A stretch of 33,839 nt of DNA from Bacillota bacterium (GTDB lineage: Bacteria > Bacillota > Bacilli > Paenibacillales > Paenibacillaceae): the NCBI GenBank assembly GCA_023433615.1, contig JAEZCJ010000103.1, positions 1 to 33,839 on the forward strand. The letters are read 5' to 3'. Positions 1 to 6,698 of the stretch are shown here, piece after piece (the first letter of the stretch is position 1; each line of letters starts with the position of its first letter). The notes under the pieces are model-generated. The model did not search any database, was not told the origin of the DNA, and saw only the letters and a list, made by a program, of their open reading frames with translations. The position numbers and the translations under genes were made by a program.

Positions 1-339
1 CTTAACGGGTTCTTTGTATGCTCACTGAGCGTACTCGTGTAGAATCGTACCACTAATCTGGATCATCCGTGGTTATTGAATGCAGTAGATGCATTTCCTG
101 CCACTAATGCTTAGCAATACGACAGAAATAATCGCACCCCGTAGAATCAGTGGTATATTTCTACACTAATCCATGCACATCGAGCAATCGTTTCGAAATA
201 GATGTATGAAATACCACAATTTCAAGACGTTTACCGGTTGGGCAGCCTCATAAAAACCGTCAAGGTAAAGCATCCTAATTGCGTACTTGGCTTCAAGCTG
301 TGCAGCACGTTCAGAATATGAAGTTAGGGGTGCCCCTCG
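1..339. other. No gene seen in first 339 bases
   Basis: All frames are closed by stops within short distances on the plus strand. The only long open frame is on the minus strand and is the antisense of the small gene at 340-513, so I do not accept it. No tRNA-like or rRNA-like structure was recognised. The stretch is AT-richer than its neighbours, which fits intergenic DNA. Confidence 0.5.
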
Positions 340-513
340 ATGAGCAATAACAAGAACTATAACCACAATCGGCATGACAAGACCGACAATAATCATCAGC
401 GCCAGAATGACGTGCATGGCGGCGAGTTGCGCAAGGGCCGCAAGAGCCAATTCAAGAACAATAATCCGGACGGTGCCGGTGTGTCCAACGAATTCGTAAC
501 CGACAATCCTTAA
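340..513 (+). CDS. Small hydrophilic Asn/His-rich protein, unknown
   Basis: A 57-aa protein (starts MSNNKNYNHN, ends FVTDNP) that is extremely hydrophilic, rich in Asn, His, Lys and Asp, with no hydrophobic segment and no cysteine. The ATG is preceded by AGGGGTG about 8 nt upstream, and a textbook intrinsic terminator begins 18 nt after the stop; together these are the main support for a real gene. Its composition recalls minor spore proteins of Bacillales, but I see no family motif and do not assign one. A long minus-strand frame across the same bases looks like a membrane protein only because Asn and His codons read as Val and Ile on the other strand. Confidence 0.55.
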   Translation: MSNNKNYNHNRHDKTDNNHQRQNDVHGGELRKGRKSQFKNNNPDGAGVSNEFVTDNP

Positions 514-530
514 GTTCATTGCGTGGAAGG

Positions 531-556
531 AAGACTGCCTGTCGGGCAGTCTTTTT
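531..556 (+). terminator. Intrinsic terminator after the small Asn/His-rich gene
   Basis: The stem is AAGACTGCC (531-539) with GGCAGTCTT (545-553), perfect over 9 bp with a short loop, running into TCTTTTTTC. It separates the small gene from the GNAT operon. Confidence 0.85.
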
Positions 557-571
557 TCATCTTCGGTAAGG

Positions 572-600
572 TGAATCGCTGCCGCCGGAGATGGTATAAT
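572..600 (+). promoter_or_regulatory. Candidate sigma-A promoter for the GNAT operon
   Basis: There is a perfect -10 TATAAT at 595-600, with a weak -35-like TGAATC at 572-577 at 17-bp spacing. It lies between the preceding terminator and the start at 643. Confidence 0.5.
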
Positions 601-642
601 GAACCCATATCGACTCGCAACTAGAACGACGGAGGTGCAAGG

Positions 643-1113
643 ATGGACATGATGCTTACAACGGATCCCCAACGGATCGGACGCGCCAAATCATTATTGT
701 ATGAGGAGCTATTCGTCCCGTTGCAGCTTCCGGATACGATGCAGGACGAGCTGCGGATCGCAGGAGAAGAACATTATTTTGTCGCAATGGAAGAGCAAGA
801 TGTGGTCGGCGTTATGGTGTTGGTCATTGACGGCATGCATGCGGAGCTGCATCACGCCGCCACGCGAAGTTCATATCGGGGCCGGGGGATCGGCAAGCGA
901 TTGTGGCAGCTTGTAAGCGCTTATTGCGTGGAACGCGAGCTGTGGGAGATCGAGCTCGTGTCGCGGAATACGGCGATCAGCTTCTGGCGCGAGGCAGGGT
1001 TCGAAGAATCGTCGGACGATTGGATCGAACGGCCGGAATTCGTGAAGCACGGGATCCGGCACAAGGCGATGAAGCAGACGCTCAAGGACACAAGGGAAGG
1101 GCGGCATGCATGA
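643..1113 (+). CDS. GNAT family N-acetyltransferase
   Basis: A 156-aa single-domain GNAT protein, expected to transfer an acetyl group from acetyl-CoA to an amine; the substrate is unknown. The acetyl-CoA pyrophosphate loop is clear as RGRGIG at residues 79-84 (Q/R-x-x-G-x-G/A), followed by the usual helix. The C-terminal N-x-x-A-I-S-F-W-R-E-A-G-F block (about 109-120) is the typical last motif. The start follows GGAGGTG at 631-637 with 5-nt spacing. The stop overlaps the start of the next gene (ATGATGA), so the two are probably translationally coupled. Confidence 0.9.
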   Translation: MDMMLTTDPQRIGRAKSLLYEELFVPLQLPDTMQDELRIAGEEHYFVAMEEQDVVGVMVLVIDGMHAELHHAATRSSYRGRGIGKRLWQLVSAYCVERELWEIELVSRNTAISFWREAGFEESSDDWIERPEFVKHGIRHKAMKQTLKDTREGRHA

Positions 1114-1541
1114 TGAATCCGCGAATAGGCAAGCAAGTGGGCGAAACGGCAGATGTCGGCTATCAGATCGGCGTTCGACGAACCGTTCCGGCAAGCGTCG
1201 AACAGTCGTGGGACCTGCTGACTTCGCGTGAGGGCGTTGCATTGTGGATCGGCCCGATGGCAGCGCCGCTGCCGATCGAAGCCAATATCGAATTCCAAGC
1301 CGCTAACGGCGTAGAAGGCAAGCTCCGCATCGTGAAGCCGCCGGTCCAGCTGAGATTGGCATGGCGCAGGCCGGAGTGGCGGACGGCTTCGACGCTGCAG
1401 ATCAGGGTGCTGCCTGCAGCGAGTCCTGATCGATCGACGATCAGCTTTCATCAAGAGAAGCTCGCGAACGGATTGCTTCGTGAGGAGATGAAGCGGCATT
1501 GGGAAGCCGTCATTGCCGCGCTGGCCGATCGACTAGCTTAA
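1110..1541 (+). CDS. SRPBCC / AHSA1-type (START-like) domain protein
   Basis: A 143-aa protein whose sequence from about residue 15 onward (VRRTVPASVEQSWDLLTSRE, then the ALWIGP block) matches the N-terminal strand-helix of AHSA1-type SRPBCC proteins. These are small ligand-binding helix-grip folds of mostly unknown ligand. The end of the domain, with the EEMKRHWEAVI helix, is also typical. The start is placed at 1110, where ATG overlaps the TGA of the GNAT gene; ATG 1113 is the alternative. An open frame continues upstream but has no start signal. It probably forms a two-gene operon with the acetyltransferase. Confidence 0.75.
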   Translation: MMNPRIGKQVGETADVGYQIGVRRTVPASVEQSWDLLTSREGVALWIGPMAAPLPIEANIEFQAANGVEGKLRIVKPPVQLRLAWRRPEWRTASTLQIRVLPAASPDRSTISFHQEKLANGLLREEMKRHWEAVIAALADRLA

Positions 1542-1561
1542 GATGAGGCCAATTCCAGCAT

Positions 1562-2044
1562 TCAGCCGTCTTGCCGCGTGCAGCCTTCTTCACGCAGATA
1601 TTCCAGCGCTTCCTCGATCGTCTCGAACGCCATCTCGAGGTTAAGCCCGGCATATACATACCAGAGGTCGTCCTCGCGCATGAGCCTCAGCTTGCGACCT
1701 TCGGGATCGGTCCAATGCTGTTCGGGTGCCTTATCGCGCTTCGTGACCGGCTTCGGCTCGGGAGCGCCTTCTGACAGCGAGGCGATGGAAGCGGCGATAA
1801 TCGATCGAAATTCCTCTTCGCCATAATCACGAATATTCACAAGACCTTTATCGTCGGTCACAGCGCCTTCAACCAATGCGGCATAGACGAAACCGTTGCC
1901 GTTCGGGTGGAGGTGATAGATGACCGTCTTCTTCTCGTACAAGCTGTCCTCGTAATGATAATTCACGCGGCCGAGCGATACGTCCTTGCGAGCGAGCTCG
2001 GAGAACGATGCGGCGATCGCGATTTTCTGATCGAAGGTTAACAT
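1562..2044 (-). CDS. Conserved-looking protein of unknown function, 160 aa
   Basis: The start is at MLTFDQKIAI, supported by AGGAG about 11 nt upstream; the longer open frame upstream crosses the lrp terminator and is not used. The protein has an N-terminal part with aromatic and charged residues (GRVNYHYEDS, YHLHPNGNGFVYA) that looks like a compact alpha/beta fold. A charged Pro/Lys linker follows at about residues 100-115, then a C-terminal piece with W-Y-V-Y and a helix rich in Glu (FETIEEALEYL). There is no signal peptide or membrane segment, so it is probably cytoplasmic. I do not recognise the family. It lies downstream of the lrp gene on the same strand and converges on the AHSA1 gene with a 20-bp gap. 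Confidence 0.7.
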   Translation of the reverse strand: MLTFDQKIAIAASFSELARKDVSLGRVNYHYEDSLYEKKTVIYHLHPNGNGFVYAALVEGAVTDDKGLVNIRDYGEEEFRSIIAASIASLSEGAPEPKPVTKRDKAPEQHWTDPEGRKLRLMREDDLWYVYAGLNLEMAFETIEEALEYLREEGCTRQDG

Positions 2045-2092
2045 ATTGCGACACGCTCCTGTCTGAATCCTAGTACGGCTTAGTATAGCACA

Positions 2093-2113
2093 AAAGAGTG
2101 CGTCAAACGCACT
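2093..2113 (-). terminator. Short intrinsic terminator overlapping the lrp stop
   Basis: On the minus strand AGTGCGT pairs with ACGCACT around a 3-nt loop that contains the stop codon of the Lrp gene, and is followed by CTTTTG. It may uncouple the Lrp gene from the 160-aa gene behind it. Confidence 0.5.
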
Positions 2114-2516
2114 GGCCAATCGATATGTTCACCTTATAGTGACCGTACTGATGAATGCCATCGAGCAGCTTAGCAAGTCGTTCCTCGTCAGGGACGACCG
2201 CTTTAAGCATGAAACAGGGCTCACCGCTGATGCGGTGGGCTTCTTGCACGTCTTCGCAGGTCTGCAGGAAGGCCTGAAACTTGTCATGATTGTAATTTCT
2301 CATCACCACCGTAATGAAGACGCAAGTCGAATTCCCGATGAGCCGTTCATTAAGCTTGACGGTGTAGCCTTCGATGATGCCGCAATCCTCTAACCGTTGA
2401 ATGCGGTTGGCAACGGCAGGGGCGGACATGTGTACCTGTTCGCCGATCTGCTTCCACTGCATTCGGGCATTGCGTTTCAGAAGTCGAATGATTGCCATAT
2501 CGATAGGGTCGATCAA
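2103..2516 (-). CDS. Lrp/AsnC family transcriptional regulator
   Basis: A 137-aa protein with the standard two-part layout. The N-terminal winged helix-turn-helix spans residues 1-50 (IDMAIIRLLKRNARMQWKQI, recognition helix SAPAVANRIQRLE), then GIIEGYTVKLN begins the RAM/ligand-binding domain (about 60-137) with GEPCFMLKAVV. Family members bind amino acids or related small molecules and act as dimers to octamers. No partner operon is obvious. It is divergent from the lipoprotein gene at 2641, so that gene is the closest candidate target besides itself. Confidence 0.9.
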   Translation of the reverse strand: MIDPIDMAIIRLLKRNARMQWKQIGEQVHMSAPAVANRIQRLEDCGIIEGYTVKLNERLIGNSTCVFITVVMRNYNHDKFQAFLQTCEDVQEAHRISGEPCFMLKAVVPDEERLAKLLDGIHQYGHYKVNISIGQCV

Positions 2517-2640
2517 TTGCAGGCCTCCTTTCGTTACGAAAGTGATTCGTCCGATTCCCTTCGCGAAGTTATGTATTCGTGTCCTAGGGATGCGCTACCA
2601 TTGGGGTGTAACAATACGAGAATACGAAGGAGTGCATACC

Positions 2641-3021
2641 ATGTATAAGAAGATTGCGGTATCCTTGATCGCTGCAGCTCTCCTGGCGGGTTGTTCGTCG
2701 ACAAGCGATTCGAACGGAGACAAGGCGTATAAGCTGGATGCAGAGGTTGTGCAGCGGGCCGAGCAATACGTGCTCGACGTGGACACGAACTTGAATTTGT
2801 CTGCAGAGAAATATGCCCAGAATCATCATGAAGGCGAAGGTCATATCCATATGTACCTGAACGGCCAATTGATCGGTCCGCTGCTTAACAACGGCCCGAC
2901 GGCAATCTCATTGACGCTGCTGAACAAAGGGGAGAATACCGTCAAGCTCATGCTCGCGGGCAACAACCATGCGGAGGACGCCTACAAGCTGACGAAGGAA
3001 GTTACGTTTACGGTGAATTGA
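2641..3021 (+). CDS. Small secreted lipoprotein with His-rich motif
   Basis: A 126-aa lipoprotein. The signal peptide MYKKIAVSLIAAALLAGC has a perfect lipobox (LAGC, Cys18), so the mature protein should be anchored outside the membrane. The mature part carries NHHEGEGHIHMYLNG (about 60-75) followed by a strand-turn-strand pattern (LNNGPTAISLTLLNKGENTV) and NNHAED. This reads as a small beta-sandwich with clustered histidines, which suggests metal (perhaps copper) binding; that is inference. The start at 2641 follows AAGGAG at 2627-2632. The gene is divergent from the Lrp gene with 124 bp between them. Confidence 0.8.
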   Translation: MYKKIAVSLIAAALLAGCSSTSDSNGDKAYKLDAEVVQRAEQYVLDVDTNLNLSAEKYAQNHHEGEGHIHMYLNGQLIGPLLNNGPTAISLTLLNKGENTVKLMLAGNNHAEDAYKLTKEVTFTVN

Positions 3022-3099
3022 ACCGCAATGCAACCTCTGCACGAACAATGAATCTACAGCGTATTGTACCTGACAGGCATGATAACGTCCACAGCCAGC

Positions 3100-3136
3100 A
3101 AAAAAGGTTCGGCCGCGATAATCGCAGCCGAACCTT
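3100..3136 (-). terminator. Strong terminator of the sugar-acid operon
   Basis: On the minus strand the stem AAGGTTCGGC (3127-3136) pairs with GCCGAACCTT (3104-3113). An inner GCGA/TCGC stem extends it, and it is followed by a run of six T. It lies 17 bp beyond the stop of the RraA-like gene. Confidence 0.85.
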
Positions 3137-3152
3137 CATGATGGAGTTAGTC

Positions 3153-4058
3153 CTACAGGCGTACTGTGCTTGAAGGGCCTTCGCCTTCGCGCTTCTTCGC
3201 GTGCTCGAGCTCGTCCTTCCAAGTTAAATGGCGATATTCTGCGGCAGCAGGATCGTTATCGAACCAATTCAGGAAGTCCTCCCACATGGCGAGCGGCCAT
3301 TCCGAGTCGATTTGAGCCGTCGTGTAGACGTTCTCGCGAAGACGGATGAATCCGAATACGTCCCGAACTTGCGATTTTTCCGCCTTGATCGTCGTCTGGT
3401 CTGCGAGATGCGGCGGTACGAAGATGACCCCGGCAGGCGTGGCCACGACAACGTCGCCAGGCAGACAGACCGCTTTGCCGATGCGAGTAGGCGTGTTCAT
3501 GCCGATCATCGTGCAATCTGCGATGGCCGTCGGGTCGCTGCCGCGATACCATACGTTGATGTTATCGATCTCCTGCACTTGCTGATTGTCGCGGATCCCG
3601 CCCCAGATGACGGCGCCGCCGCGCTTCGTGCGCGTGGAGATTGCCGTACCGAGGTTGCCGCCGATATAGGTGCCCATATGGATCTTATCGAACATGTCGA
3701 CGACGACGACGTCGTCTTCGACCAAGGAGTCGATGACCCACTGGTTGAAGAAGCCGCGGCGGCCTTCTTCTTGATGACCGTAGTTCAGCAGCGTGTCGTG
3801 AAGATCGGGCCGATACGGTACCATGACTGCCGTAACGGCACGGCCGACGATCGTTTTTTGCGGGTGGATCATTTTGAAATCGCCTTCGAACTGGAACTTG
3901 TAGCCGTTCTGCCAGAGCGGCCCCCAAGCTTCCTCCAGCGTAATCTTGCGCATGCGCTCCAGCGTAGCGTCCGGAACTTTCGGGCGGCCGTTCTCAAAGC
4001 GCTCGCCTGTCCACAGGGGAGTCAATTGAATAATATCGTCGCGGTTATCGAACTTCAT
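3153..4058 (-). CDS. RraA-like aldolase/decarboxylase family protein
   Basis: A 301-aa protein of the RraA / 4-hydroxy-4-methyl-2-oxoglutarate aldolase superfamily. The substrate-binding signatures are visible: GGNLGTAIST (133-142) and GGAVIWGGIRDNQQ (147-160). The latter has the Arg156-Asp157 pair that binds pyruvate and the divalent metal in characterised HMG aldolases. It is longer than the classical roughly 160-aa RraA because of an N-terminal extension of about 60 residues and a C-terminal Trp-rich tail. As the last gene of the operon behind an enolase-superfamily dehydratase it would cleave or decarboxylate a keto-acid product; that role is inferred. The ribosome site AGAGGTG precedes the start by 8 nt. 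Confidence 0.85.
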   Translation of the reverse strand: MKFDNRDDIIQLTPLWTGERFENGRPKVPDATLERMRKITLEEAWGPLWQNGYKFQFEGDFKMIHPQKTIVGRAVTAVMVPYRPDLHDTLLNYGHQEEGRRGFFNQWVIDSLVEDDVVVVDMFDKIHMGTYIGGNLGTAISTRTKRGGAVIWGGIRDNQQVQEIDNINVWYRGSDPTAIADCTMIGMNTPTRIGKAVCLPGDVVVATPAGVIFVPPHLADQTTIKAEKSQVRDVFGFIRLRENVYTTAQIDSEWPLAMWEDFLNWFDNDPAAAEYRHLTWKDELEHAKKREGEGPSSTVRL

Positions 4059-4100
4059 CGTGTAAGCACCTCTTCATGTATAGGATAGGGTAGGGCAGGG

Positions 4101-4132
4101 GAGGCGGCCGGCGCAATACGCCGGCCTGCCTC
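4101..4132 (-). other. GC-rich intercistronic hairpin
   Basis: GGCCGGCG (4106-4113) and CGCCGGCC (4119-4126) pair perfectly around CAATA, and GAGGC/GCCTC extends the stem after one bulged base. There is no T-run on the minus strand, so it is more likely a stability or processing element between the dehydratase and RraA cistrons than a full terminator. Confidence 0.5.
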
Positions 4133-4134
4133 GA

Positions 4135-5523
4135 TTAGCTCCAGAGTCGGTCGTTGCCGACAAAATGGTTCCACTCGTCCGTCGATTCCCATAGGCCGGG
4201 CACTTCCGGATGCAGGTGCTGCGCGATGACTTCGTCGTTCAGCTCCTCGATGCCGAGGCCCGGCGCGTCCGGCACGTGGATGAAGCCGTTCTGCAGAAGC
4301 GGCTTCGGCAGCTTCGGCGCGATGATGATGTCGTCCCACCATGGCACTTCGACCGAGTGGAATTCGAGCGCAAGGAAGTTCTCGGAAGCGGCTGCAACAT
4401 GTACAGCTGCGAGGCATGCGATCGGGCTCTCGGCCATGTGGATCGCCATCGCAACGCCGTGCTCCTGCGCCATGTCGGCGATTTTCTTCGTCTCGAGGAT
4501 GCCGCCCGTCGTCAAGATGTCAGGGTGAATGACGGATACGCCGCCGGACTCGAGAAGCGGTTTGAAGTTCTCTTTCAGGTAAATGTCTTCGCCCGTGCAG
4601 ATCGGCGTCGTGACGGAGTTCGCCAGTCGCTTATATTGCTCCGTGTACTGCCACGGAATCATGTCTTCCATCCAAGCCAGGTTATATTTATCGATACGGC
4701 GGCCGAGCTTAATGCAGTCTTCAACGCCGATATGTCCGAAGTGGTCGATTGCCAGCGGCACCTCGTATCCGATTTCGGCGCGTACATCAGCAACGTATTG
4801 CTCCATCATCTCGAGGCCTTTCTCCGTGACGTGGATGCCGGTGAACGGGTGAGCGATGTTGTATACGTCATAGTGGCGGCTCTTCAGGTAGCGGAGCTCT
4901 TCAGGCGTCGTGTTCGGATTCCGGCGCGCTTCCCAATAGGCCTTGGATACGGAACGCATCTCCTCGATGAAGCCGAGCGGCGCGCTCAGCGTGCCTGGCT
5001 CGTTGATGATCGTGCTGATGCCCAGGTCCATCTTGAGGAACGTAAAGCCCATTTCCATCCGCTTTTTGAGCGCTTTACCCATCGCAGTACCGGTGTTTTT
5101 GCCGTCAACGTCGGTGTCGCAATACATACGGATTTTATCGCGGAATTTGCCGCCCAGCATCTGATAGACCGGAATGCCGTATGCCTTGCCGGCCAGATCC
5201 CACAGCGCGAGCTCGATGCCGCTGACGCCGCCGCCTTGACGGGCATGGCCGCCGAATTGCTTGATGCGGCGGAACAACTTATCCACGTTGCAAGGATTTT
5301 CCCCGAGCAGGCGCGGTTTCAGCATCTGCGCATAGTACTTGTCTGCGCCGTCGCGTACCTCGCCGAAGCCGACCAGGCCTTGGTTCGTGTACACCTTGAT
5401 CAAGCTGCAGTGCATCGGCGCCCCGGAGATATCGGCGAATCGGATATCCGTAATGCGAAGCTCAGAAGGGTTGGAGTACGTATTTACATGGGCTAATGTG
5501 CTTTCATACGTTTCTTTGGACAT
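4135..5523 (-). CDS. Mandelate racemase/muconate-lactonizing (enolase) superfamily dehydratase
   Basis: A 462-aa enolase-superfamily enzyme, probably a sugar-acid dehydratase. The N-terminal capping domain spans about 20-130 and includes QGGGVSGIELALWDLAGK. The barrel follows with FLKMDLG (Lys164, Asp166 at the second-strand acid/base position). Metal ligands appear as Asp260 in AIDHFGH, Glu286 in WMEDMIP and Glu312 in CTGEDIY, and His362 lies in AIHMAESP as the likely opposite-face base. The longer capping and barrel insertion near 170-235 is unlike the shortest family members. ATG 5523 follows AAGGAAG; an open frame upstream has no such signal. The order SDR, dehydratase, RraA suggests oxidise, dehydrate, cleave. 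The substrate cannot be told from sequence. Confidence 0.85.
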   Translation of the reverse strand: MSKETYESTLAHVNTYSNPSELRITDIRFADISGAPMHCSLIKVYTNQGLVGFGEVRDGADKYYAQMLKPRLLGENPCNVDKLFRRIKQFGGHARQGGGVSGIELALWDLAGKAYGIPVYQMLGGKFRDKIRMYCDTDVDGKNTGTAMGKALKKRMEMGFTFLKMDLGISTIINEPGTLSAPLGFIEEMRSVSKAYWEARRNPNTTPEELRYLKSRHYDVYNIAHPFTGIHVTEKGLEMMEQYVADVRAEIGYEVPLAIDHFGHIGVEDCIKLGRRIDKYNLAWMEDMIPWQYTEQYKRLANSVTTPICTGEDIYLKENFKPLLESGGVSVIHPDILTTGGILETKKIADMAQEHGVAMAIHMAESPIACLAAVHVAAASENFLALEFHSVEVPWWDDIIIAPKLPKPLLQNGFIHVPDAPGLGIEELNDEVIAQHLHPEVPGLWESTDEWNHFVGNDRLWS

Positions 5524-5632
5524 GGTACGAATCTTCCTTTCGAGTAAGGGTTCAGGAATCTGCGAGTGTAAACGCGCTTTCACCGAATGACGTGCAGACA
5601 CCTCGTTAAGGATGCCCGCCGCGACATGCAGC

Positions 5633-6424
5633 TTAAGGCGCTGCCGGCTTCTTCATTCGATAATCCAAGTAGTGCATTAGGAAACCGCCGTCCATCCGAA
5701 TGTCCGCGCCGTTGATGTAGCGGGACTGATCGGTAGAGAGGAAGAGCGCGAGCTCCGCCAGGTCTTCATGCGTGCCGAGGACCGCGTCGGGAACCTTATA
5801 CGCGTAATCTTCATATAAGCTCGATATCTCGCTCTGGAATACTTCATTGTCTCCTTCGACAGGACCGAATTCGATCGTATTCACGGTGACACCGTGTCGG
5901 CCGAGCTTCAAGGCTGCTTCATGGGACAGCATCTTGATTGCTCCCTTGGATGCGCTGTACGCGAAGGAGGAGCCTGTCGGCTTCTCGGCATGGATGGAAG
6001 AGATGTAGACGACTTTCCCGTAGTTCTTGCCTACCATCTGCTTGCCGACAGCCTGCGTGCATATAAAAGCTGACTTGGCATTGGCGTTCAGAATACGCTT
6101 GAACCATTCTTCGTCACCGAACGCAACCGACCCCGGTTCGACCAGGTTGTTGTTGTGAATCAGGACATCGACCGTTCCGAGCTGCTCAGACGCTTGGCTC
6201 AGCGCATCATTGACTTCGCTGCTCTTGCAGGCATCAATCTGGATGACTAGCGCGCTAGCGCCTTCGGATTGGCATCGTTCAAGCTCCGATTGGATCGCTT
6301 GTCCATTCGATGCGCTGTTCAAGATGAAGCGCGCGCCTTCGGAGGCGAGTCGAGTGATCAGCGCTCTGCCGGACGGATTGTCGGCTTCCGTAATGAAGAC
6401 GACCTTGTTCTGTAGCAGTTTCAT
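5633..6424 (-). CDS. Short-chain dehydrogenase/reductase with atypical cofactor motif
   Basis: A 263-aa SDR with catalytic residues in place: Asn in ILNANAKSAF, Ser143 in YISSIH, and Tyr156-x3-Lys160 in YSASKG. The C-terminal end has the usual Y-I-N-G-A-D-I-R-M-D-G-G block. Two conserved features are degenerate: the glycine-rich TGxxxGxG is ITEADNPSGRA (about 11-21), and NNAG is NNNL (91-94). It may therefore use cofactor differently or have weak activity. The start at 6424 is chosen because GGAAGGTGGGG lies just upstream. It is the first gene of the minus-strand operon with the dehydratase and RraA genes. Confidence 0.85.
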   Translation of the reverse strand: MKLLQNKVVFITEADNPSGRALITRLASEGARFILNSASNGQAIQSELERCQSEGASALVIQIDACKSSEVNDALSQASEQLGTVDVLIHNNNLVEPGSVAFGDEEWFKRILNANAKSAFICTQAVGKQMVGKNYGKVVYISSIHAEKPTGSSFAYSASKGAIKMLSHEAALKLGRHGVTVNTIEFGPVEGDNEVFQSEISSLYEDYAYKVPDAVLGTHEDLAELALFLSTDQSRYINGADIRMDGGFLMHYLDYRMKKPAAP

Positions 6425-6476
6425 GTATCCCCACCTTCCAATGCTCATGCCTTGGTTGTATTCGGTTACATCCTTA

Positions 6477-6504
6477 ATCTTACATACAGGAATGGGAACG
6501 TCAA
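6477..6504 (-). promoter_or_regulatory. Promoter of the SDR-dehydratase-RraA operon
   Basis: On the minus strand TTGACG (plus 6499-6504) and TAAGAT (plus 6477-6482) are 16 bp apart, about 50 bp before the SDR start. The -35 lies inside the inverted repeat listed separately. Confidence 0.5.
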
Positions 6505-6520
6505 GAAGACAATCTTGACG
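6499..6520. promoter_or_regulatory. Inverted repeat, candidate operator
   Basis: CGTCAAGA (6499-6506) and TCTTGACG (6513-6520) form a perfect 8-bp dyad with a 6-nt spacer. It covers the -35 box of the minus-strand promoter, so a repressor bound here would block the operon. There is no T-run or gene end to make it a terminator. Confidence 0.5.
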
Positions 6521-6626
6521 CATAAATAGACGTACTTGATATTAAGATTCGCCGGAATCGTCAGATCATGCACGCCGATCCCGAATAAGATAGGACGGAA
6601 ACGGGGTCGCTCGATAAAAATGTTTA

Positions 6627-6656
6627 TTGCCACGCGGCGCGTCGCTATGATATATT
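6627..6656 (+). promoter_or_regulatory. Candidate promoter for the IMPDH gene
   Basis: TTGCCA (6627-6632) and TATATT (6651-6656) are 18 bp apart, 43 bp before the start codon. No guanine riboswitch or PurR box was recognised upstream. Confidence 0.4.
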
Positions 6657-6698
6657 TTCTTAAATTTAAATCGACGAGAAGCGGAGGGTAACGATCGA

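Noticed and set aside
166..672. Minus-strand 168-codon frame resembling a membrane protein
   Set aside because: Its hydrophobic part is the antisense of Asn/His codons of the small plus-strand gene at 340-513, and it spans that gene's terminator and the GNAT promoter.
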